A stretch of 36,984 nt of DNA from Nitrospirota bacterium (GTDB lineage Bacteria; Nitrospirota; Leptospirillia; Leptospirillales; Leptospirillaceae). A program made the translations under genes and the position numbers. Shown in pieces: positions 33,156 to 36,984 of the stretch. Position 1 is the stretch's first letter. The number at the start of each line of letters is the position of its first letter. Location of the stretch: positions 1 through 36,984 of the forward strand of contig JAKAWK010000008.1 in assembly GCA_021827365.1 (NCBI GenBank), given 5' to 3'. The notes beneath the pieces are model-generated. The model was given only the letters and a program-made list of their open reading frames with translations, did no database searches and was not told where the DNA came from.

Positions 33156-33812
33156 GGGTCCGGAAAAAGGGGTGGGGTTGGGGCCTTTGTCCGGAAAAGG
33201 ACAAGACTCCATAGGGCATGACCGAAGAGAGATATTCGTCGTGCCCCGGGTCAGAGGCCGAATTTTTTCCGGTATTTCTTCTTCCATGATTCGACCCCCC
33301 GAAATTGGAAGGATTCATCGGGAAAGGTCAGAGTCTTGGCCAAATGGGCCGGCCAATCCGGAAGGGCCGGTGTCTGGGAGATATTTTTTAATATCTCTGA
33401 CCACCGGGTGGTTCAAAGGATTGTAGTGATGAGAAGGCATTCTGGGTCGTACGGCCATCCGGCCGAAGTTCCGTCTCTCCCGGCTTAGATCCCTCAAAAG
33501 ACCATTTTCGCCGGACCTCCGGAAGATCCGGCCGGATTTTTTATAAAATCCCAGGATCCTGTAGGGCGTGACTGAAAGTTTAGCCGGAGGGGAGGAGATT
33601 CCGGGGGTTCCTCTCCGACACCGGGCTGTTTCGTCCAAAGAAAGATCCCGCTCCTATGAAGGCCTCTTTTCGACGCTTCCCTCATTAAGAAAATCGAGAC
33701 ACTCGCATCGGGCTCTCTCTTCGGCCTCATATCGGGGAATAGAAAGAGTGGGTGGATTGTAATCCTTTTACCGTCTCTGGATTCTTTTGATAGTGCTAAA
33801 AGGAGGTCAACA
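33156..33812. other. Intergenic region with palindromes and short repeats, no gene seen
   Basis: Features visible: TTGTCC-N6-GGACAA at 33187-33204, identical in half-sites and spacing to one at 36301; a perfect eight-pair hairpin GAGATATT-TTTT-AATATCTC at 33378-33397; a T-rich terminator-like end around 33520-33545; and a near-repeat TAGGGCrTGACyGAA at about 33213 and 33559. No reading frame on either strand looks like a protein. Confidence 0.5.
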
Positions 33813-33845
33813 ATGGGATCTGACGTTTTCCCAATCCTCTCCTGA
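33813..33845 (+). CDS. Possible 10-codon leader peptide with perfect ribosome binding site
   Basis: AAAAGGAGGT (33799-33807) precedes ATG 33813 by five bases, the best Shine-Dalgarno match in the window. The frame is only MGSDVFPILS before TGA. It could be a leader or regulatory peptide, or the start of a gene broken by mutation. No repeated regulatory codon is present to suggest attenuation. Confidence 0.3.
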   Translation: MGSDVFPILS

Positions 33846-33902
33846 GCGTTAGGGGAAAGGGAGGAAAGGCAGGTTACCCGGACCAGGGGCGGAAGGGGGA
33901 TT

Positions 33903-33938
33903 CTGTCAAGGAGACTGACAGTTGTCATCATTTATGAC
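33903..33938 (+). promoter_or_regulatory. Tandem dyads upstream of the sigma-54-type promoter
   Basis: CTGTCA-AGGAGAC-TGACAG (33903-33921) is followed immediately by GTCAT-CATTT-ATGAC (33924-33938). They lie about 90-130 bases before the predicted start point, the usual place for an enhancer-binding activator of sigma-54 promoters. Confidence 0.45.
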
Positions 33939-34003
33939 GGGGAAAAGTGTAAAAATTTTTTGATATTTGTGTGAAATATGCGGCCCTTCCTTGTTTTTGT
34001 AAG

Positions 34004-34020
34004 CTTGCACAGAATTTGCT
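34004..34020 (+). promoter_or_regulatory. Sigma-54-type (-24/-12) promoter of the PEP-CTERM gene
   Basis: CTTGCACAGAATTTGCT matches the consensus yTGGCACgrNNNTTGCw at all but two defined positions (the first G of the -24 GG is T, and one further base differs), with the -12 TTGCT intact and correct spacing. Transcription would start near 34031, 45 bases before ATG 34076. Confidence 0.55.
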
Positions 34021-34075
34021 CGTAAATAGTTTGATGGTTCTGAGATTTACAATAACGATTTGGGGGGAGGGGACA

Positions 34076-34906
34076 ATGGCAATTTCAGGACGGTGTGTCA
34101 TGTGGGCAACCCTGACCGGTTTTCTGATCTTTTTGTTGTTTTCAGGCAGGCCTCAGGAGGCCCTGGCAAATTATTATGAAGTGACAGCATCCGGTACCTG
34201 GTCGACCTTTTCACAAGATACCGCATCAGTATTTAGCAGTAACGGAGGTAATAACGGAAATTGGGAATTTTCCTTCGACTTGCCGGCCAGTTTGACTTTA
34301 AGCAGCCAGACAAACTCCTTGTCGACTTCATCAGGTCTTGTGTTCTCATATCCGGGATTGACGACCTACCAGGCGCAAAACTTTCAGTTAAACAACCTGG
34401 CTTCCACTCAGGATGCCTTTGTCAATCAATCCGGATCCCATTCAGGGACCTTTGGATCGTTTGGAAGCGGAACCTTTTATTACAGCGGGGGAATCACCTT
34501 TGGAACAGGCTCAACCATTTCCGGGGGAGTCTCTGGATTCTCCGACAATGGGTTTTTGTTTGAAACCTGTCTTAGCGGATGCCAAACTGAACCCTCACTA
34601 TACGGCCCCGACGGGTTTTTTGTCTCGGTACCAGGAACGAATGGAATCTTGCTCTCCTCCAGCACTGATACGACCGGGAATTCCTTAAATCTGTTTTCAG
34701 GGAATATTGATTTGAACTTGGATGGGGGCGCCGGGATTGGATCGGGAACAATGAGTATTACGGAATTTTCGGGCCAGATTCCGGGAACGGGGCAAGGAAC
34801 CCTGGCCGCCACCCCCGAACCCGCCTCCTGGCTTCTGTTCGGAACCGGGATGCTCCTGATGGGAGGTGTGGCCGTCCGCAGGAGAGAGCGTCTGAATCGG
34901 ATCTGA
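34076..34906 (+). CDS. PEP-CTERM sorting-domain secreted protein
   Basis: The N-terminal hydrophobic segment (WATLTGFLIFLLFS) is a signal peptide, cleaved near EALAN. The central 190 residues are Ser/Thr/Gly/Asn-rich and low in charge (for example SGSHSGTFGSFGSGTFYYSGG), with one Cys pair in FETCLSGCQTE. The C-terminus is a textbook PEP-CTERM tag: TPEPASWLLFGTGMLLMGG followed by RRRER. Such tags are recognised by exosortase (EpsH), which cleaves near PEP and attaches or releases the protein at the outer surface, usually together with exopolysaccharide. No exosortase gene is in this window. ATG 34076 has GAGGGG directly upstream. The gene is clearly more AT-rich than its surroundings, which hints at transfer or distinct selection. 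Confidence 0.88.
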   Translation: MAISGRCVMWATLTGFLIFLLFSGRPQEALANYYEVTASGTWSTFSQDTASVFSSNGGNNGNWEFSFDLPASLTLSSQTNSLSTSSGLVFSYPGLTTYQAQNFQLNNLASTQDAFVNQSGSHSGTFGSFGSGTFYYSGGITFGTGSTISGGVSGFSDNGFLFETCLSGCQTEPSLYGPDGFFVSVPGTNGILLSSSTDTTGNSLNLFSGNIDLNLDGGAGIGSGTMSITEFSGQIPGTGQGTLAATPEPASWLLFGTGMLLMGGVAVRRRERLNRI

Positions 34907-34936
34907 CTTTTAAAATCCTTCTTCTTTCTTTTCATC

Positions 34937-34968
34937 AAGGGCTCCCTGGTGTTCAGGGGGCCTTTTTT
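34937..34968 (+). terminator. Intrinsic terminator of the PEP-CTERM gene
   Basis: A 12-pair stem (with two G-T pairs) from 34937-34948 and 34954-34965 around loop GTGTT, ending in a run of six T residues. Confidence 0.85.
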
Positions 34969-35149
34969 ATCCAAAAGCGCCGTAAAACCCCGTTCTTCAG
35001 GATGGGGTCTGGCAGTGTTTTGGGAAAATCACAACACGCTTTCGCCCTTCTCCTTAAGGGCGGGAATATCTTTCCTGATAGCGGGAATTTTTGAAAAATT
35101 CCTGGCCCTATCTTACGCCCCCTATAGATTGCCCTGACCTCCGGGAAAG

Positions 35150-35692
35150 AAGGAAGAAGGAGGCGATCTTTTTTTGCACCTCCATCCTCCAGACCGTCCC
35201 TTAGGATCTCCCCGGGCAGGAATCCAGCGGATACACTCCCTCAACCGGAAGATCCAGCGTATCGTGGACCAGCTGGTAGGCTTTCGTTTCTGGTTCGGGA
35301 GGGACTCCTTGAGCGCTTTGAGGGTTCTTCGAAGTTCTTCCTCCGCCAGGGCATAAACCAGAAGAGCTAGGCCCATGATCAGGGTGAGCGCCATGATCCT
35401 CCGCTCGGTCTTTAAAAAAAGGCATCTGCGAAGAGCAGGGGGTCCCTGAAGAACCGGAACCCCGTCTCGACCGACATCCCCCGGGACAGTCCTGCGCGAT
35501 CAGTTGGGATGCCGGAAGCGCCTCCTCGTTCAGGACATTCGTGGCGACGACAAAGAACCCTTTTCGGGAGAGTCGTTGGTCGATCGCCTCCCGCCTCCGT
35601 CTCTTCCTCGAAAGATCCCGCGATCCTGTACCCCACTCCGAATCGGTTCCCCCCCCCGCCATCCTGCCGGACAAGAGGCTTTGGGCTGGCGG
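35150..35692 (-). pseudogene. IS1634-family transposase remnant (C-terminal part, frameshifted)
   Basis: Pieces of a DDE transposase C-terminus lie in three frames in the right order on the minus strand: RLSRKGFFVVATNVLNEEALPASQLIAQ (about 35575-35490), then SRGMSVETGFRFFRDPLLFADAFF (about 35490-35415), then MALTLIMGLALLVYALAEEELRRTLKALKE with LPNQKRKPTS (35394-35275). This order and wording are typical of IS1634-type transposases. The N-terminal two thirds and at least two frames are lost. It abuts the stop of the DUF2231-like gene. Confidence 0.75.
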
Positions 35693-36139
35693 TCAAAGCG
35701 TGTGACCCGAAAGGCCGAGCCCCAGGTGGAAGACGAGCCGTTCTCCCAAAAGGGCGGTTCCCAGAAGAAGAAGCATCAGGGCGATGTCGAATCCCGCCCA
35801 GAACCTCCGGAGCCCGGGGCGCCGGGGGGAGGCTCCTCCGAGAACGCGCGCGGTGGAGAGCCCCAGGAAAACAACGCCTATCTTTCCGTGGAGGCTTCCC
35901 AGAAAGATTTCCTGTCCGCCGTTCTGCAGGACCCTGTCATGGGCCAGGGCGATCCAGCCTGTCGCCACTCCCAGAAGAACAAGCCCCAGCCACCCCTCAA
36001 GGACCCCTCCAAAAGTGAGGTCGTCTCCTCCCCTGGACTCCGGAGAGCGGAGAAGACGCCTGATGTCCCACAGAATCACCAGGAGCCCAAGGCCGACCAC
36101 GAAGTGAATGAGGGCTGGATGGAGGTGGGACCAGGCCAT
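35693..36139 (-). CDS. DUF2231-like small membrane protein
   Basis: Four hydrophobic segments: HPALIHFVVGLGLLVILWDI at the start, GWLGLVLLGVATGWIALAH, LHGKIGVVFLGLSTARVLGG and IALMLLLLGTALLG. The opening HPALIHF and the overall 148-residue four-helix layout match the DUF2231 family, often found near cytochromes and possibly haem-linked through its His residues (HLHPALIHF); function is not established. ATG 36139 has GGAAGGA about eight bases upstream; 15 upstream codons are open but unlikely. The IS1634 remnant begins directly behind its stop, so the natural 3' neighbourhood has been disturbed. Confidence 0.75.
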   Translation of the reverse strand: MAWSHLHPALIHFVVGLGLLVILWDIRRLLRSPESRGGDDLTFGGVLEGWLGLVLLGVATGWIALAHDRVLQNGGQEIFLGSLHGKIGVVFLGLSTARVLGGASPRRPGLRRFWAGFDIALMLLLLGTALLGERLVFHLGLGLSGHTL

Positions 36140-36698
36140 GGGCGAATTCCTTCCAAAGAGTTCGAAAACGAGGGATCCCGACACCGGGACGTGCCCCTTC
36201 TATCCCCCGGGTCATGTCATCGATGATGGGGAGAAAACGTCCGGACAAGGAGCATCCTTCAAAACGTCCGGGGTCTCCCGGAGTCGTTCCGGAGGAGGGA
36301 TTGTCCGACAATGGACAATGGGTGTGGTCGCTATATGGACAAAATTGTCCGCATCAATCGTTCTCCCGATCCGGCCAAAATCTTGTAAATATTTAATATT
36401 TATTGGTTTTATATTCTGGCATGTTTCTTGAATAAGGAGGGGTATCGTCTCCGTCCCTCCCCTGCCGGGAAAAAGACGGGTTCGGATGATGCCCTCCGGA
36501 ACAGAGCTGTTCCAGACAGGATCCATTTCTCGCTGCCGAGATCTTATCCAGTTTTTCGATGCGCCCGATTAGGCCGTCGGTTCTCTTTTCCAATCCAACA
36601 GACATGCCGGACATCCGGCCTTAATTCCGGACCTTTCGCTCATTGTACCCAAGGGTCCGGGTTTTCACTATATCTTAATCTTAACCGAAGGAGTTCCG
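36140..36698. other. Divergent intergenic region between DUF2231-like and porin-like genes
   Basis: No gene is seen. It holds the TTGTCC/GGACAA array (36243, 36301-36350), an AT-rich block (36383-36415), a sequence AAGGAGGGG at 36435 without a usable start codon behind it, and a possible hairpin pairing GGAGGGG with CCCTCC (36436-36462). Confidence 0.5.
36301..36350. promoter_or_regulatory. Operator-like array of TTGTCC/GGACAA half-sites
   Basis: TTGTCC (36301-36306) - N6 - GGACAA (36313-36318), then after 18 bases GGACAA (36337-36342) - N2 - TTGTCC (36345-36350). A fifth half-site lies at 36243-36248. The first dyad recurs with identical arms and spacing at 33187-33204. The site lies between two divergent genes. 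No regulator family is assigned. Confidence 0.55.
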
Positions 36699-36984
36699 AT
36701 GACGAAAAACCGTCGATCCACGCGAGGACGCCGCTTTGCCCTGGCTCTGGCATTCCTTCTCGCAGCCCAGGAAATTACTGTGGCGACGACCGGCCAGGCC
36801 TGGGCCGACTCGCAGACACCGGCGGCCACGGCCCCGGTCCCAACGACCGCTCCGGCGACTCCGGCTCCTGCGGCCGCCCCGGCTCCCCCGTCGGATCTGG
36901 TGGTGCCCGCCATGAACATCCATCTCAAGGGCTTCGTGGATGTCTACGCCCAGTACAATCCGACCTCGGCGGGAACCACCGACT
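36699..36984 (+). CDS. Secreted, probably outer-membrane porin-like protein (3' end outside window)
   Basis: ATG 36699 has GAAGGAG (36687-36693) five bases upstream. A basic start (TKNRRSTRGRR) and hydrophobic core (FALALAFLLAAQE) form a signal peptide ending near AWADS. A Pro/Ala/Thr-rich linker (PTTAPATPAPAAAPAPP) follows, then the start of a mature domain INIHLKGFVDVYAQYNPTSAG-like in character: the LKGFVDVYAQYN strand resembles the first strand of outer-membrane porins. The frame is open to the window end. The function beyond an envelope barrel is a guess. Confidence 0.75.
   Translation, partial: MTKNRRSTRGRRFALALAFLLAAQEITVATTGQAWADSQTPAATAPVPTTAPATPAPAAAPAPPSDLVVPAMNIHLKGFVDVYAQYNPTSAGTTD

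Noticed and set aside
36435-36443. AAGGAGGGG as a ribosome binding site
   Set aside because: No ATG, GTG or TTG follows at a usable distance on the + strand.
36393-36614. Minus-strand 73-codon frame beginning MSGMSVGLEKR in the last intergenic region
   Set aside because: No ribosome binding site, no recognised family and an unnatural C-terminal half; kept only as a weak possibility.
1-36984. CRISPR arrays
   Set aside because: No regularly spaced direct repeats of 20-40 bases were seen anywhere in the window.

Overview
The window is GC-rich (GC-biased third positions, many overlapping long open frames on both strands). Its gene content suggests an acidophilic, iron- or sulfur-oxidising chemolithotroph, most like Leptospirillum (Nitrospirota). 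That placement is inferred from the flavour of the proteins (YCF48-like propeller, multihaem periplasmic cytochromes, PEP-CTERM protein, many decayed IS elements); no rRNA or other marker here proves it.

Layout. (1) 1-5715: a sensor kinase (5' end outside the window), a receiver-only response regulator, an HtrA/Deg protease and ruvC-ruvA-ruvB, all on + and mostly tightly packed. (2) 5734-12540: an outer-membrane barrel protein (-), a ClpP-fold SDH_sah membrane protease, then a compact + run: IsdG-type monooxygenase, PP-loop tRNA-thiolation-type protein, radical SAM protein, histone-deacetylase-family hydrolase, two unknown proteins and class I fructose-1,6-bisphosphatase. (3) 12617-15794: aldehyde dehydrogenase and a 43-residue membrane protein (-), and an Old Yellow Enzyme (+). 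(4) 15842-21930: an accessory block. A frameshifted IS607-type tnpA lies at its left end and the 3' end of a tnpB at its right end, both on +. Between them are an IS3 scrap and a three-gene minus-strand set: a Tat-type DsrE-like protein, a periplasmic substrate-binding protein, and a pentahaem cytochrome that joins a three-haem module to a TsdA-type thiosulfate dehydrogenase. (5) 22020-28764: a secreted unknown protein, a 934-base degenerate stretch, a YCF48-like propeller, then a six-gene run: anchored unknown protein, DsrE-, DsrF- and DsrH-like proteins and two OppC/OppB-type permeases. (6) 28781-33155: a degenerate GGDEF-like protein and a chemoreceptor (-), and a Cys/Met-metabolism PLP enzyme (+) with a possibly structured leader. 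(7) 33156-36984: long intergenic stretches with operator-like palindromes, a PEP-CTERM protein behind a good sigma-54-type promoter, an IS1634-family remnant, a DUF2231-like membrane protein, an array of TTGTCC/GGACAA half-sites, and the start of a secreted porin-like protein that runs off the window.

The most promising candidate for an undescribed system is the 16904-21113 set: an exported DsrE-like protein, a binding protein without its own transporter and a TsdA fusion able to pass electrons through five haems. This would fit periplasmic oxidation of a sulfur compound. A second sulfur-relay-like set (DsrEFH-like) lies 5 kb away beside peptide-type permeases. Both functional readings are inference from motifs and gene order.
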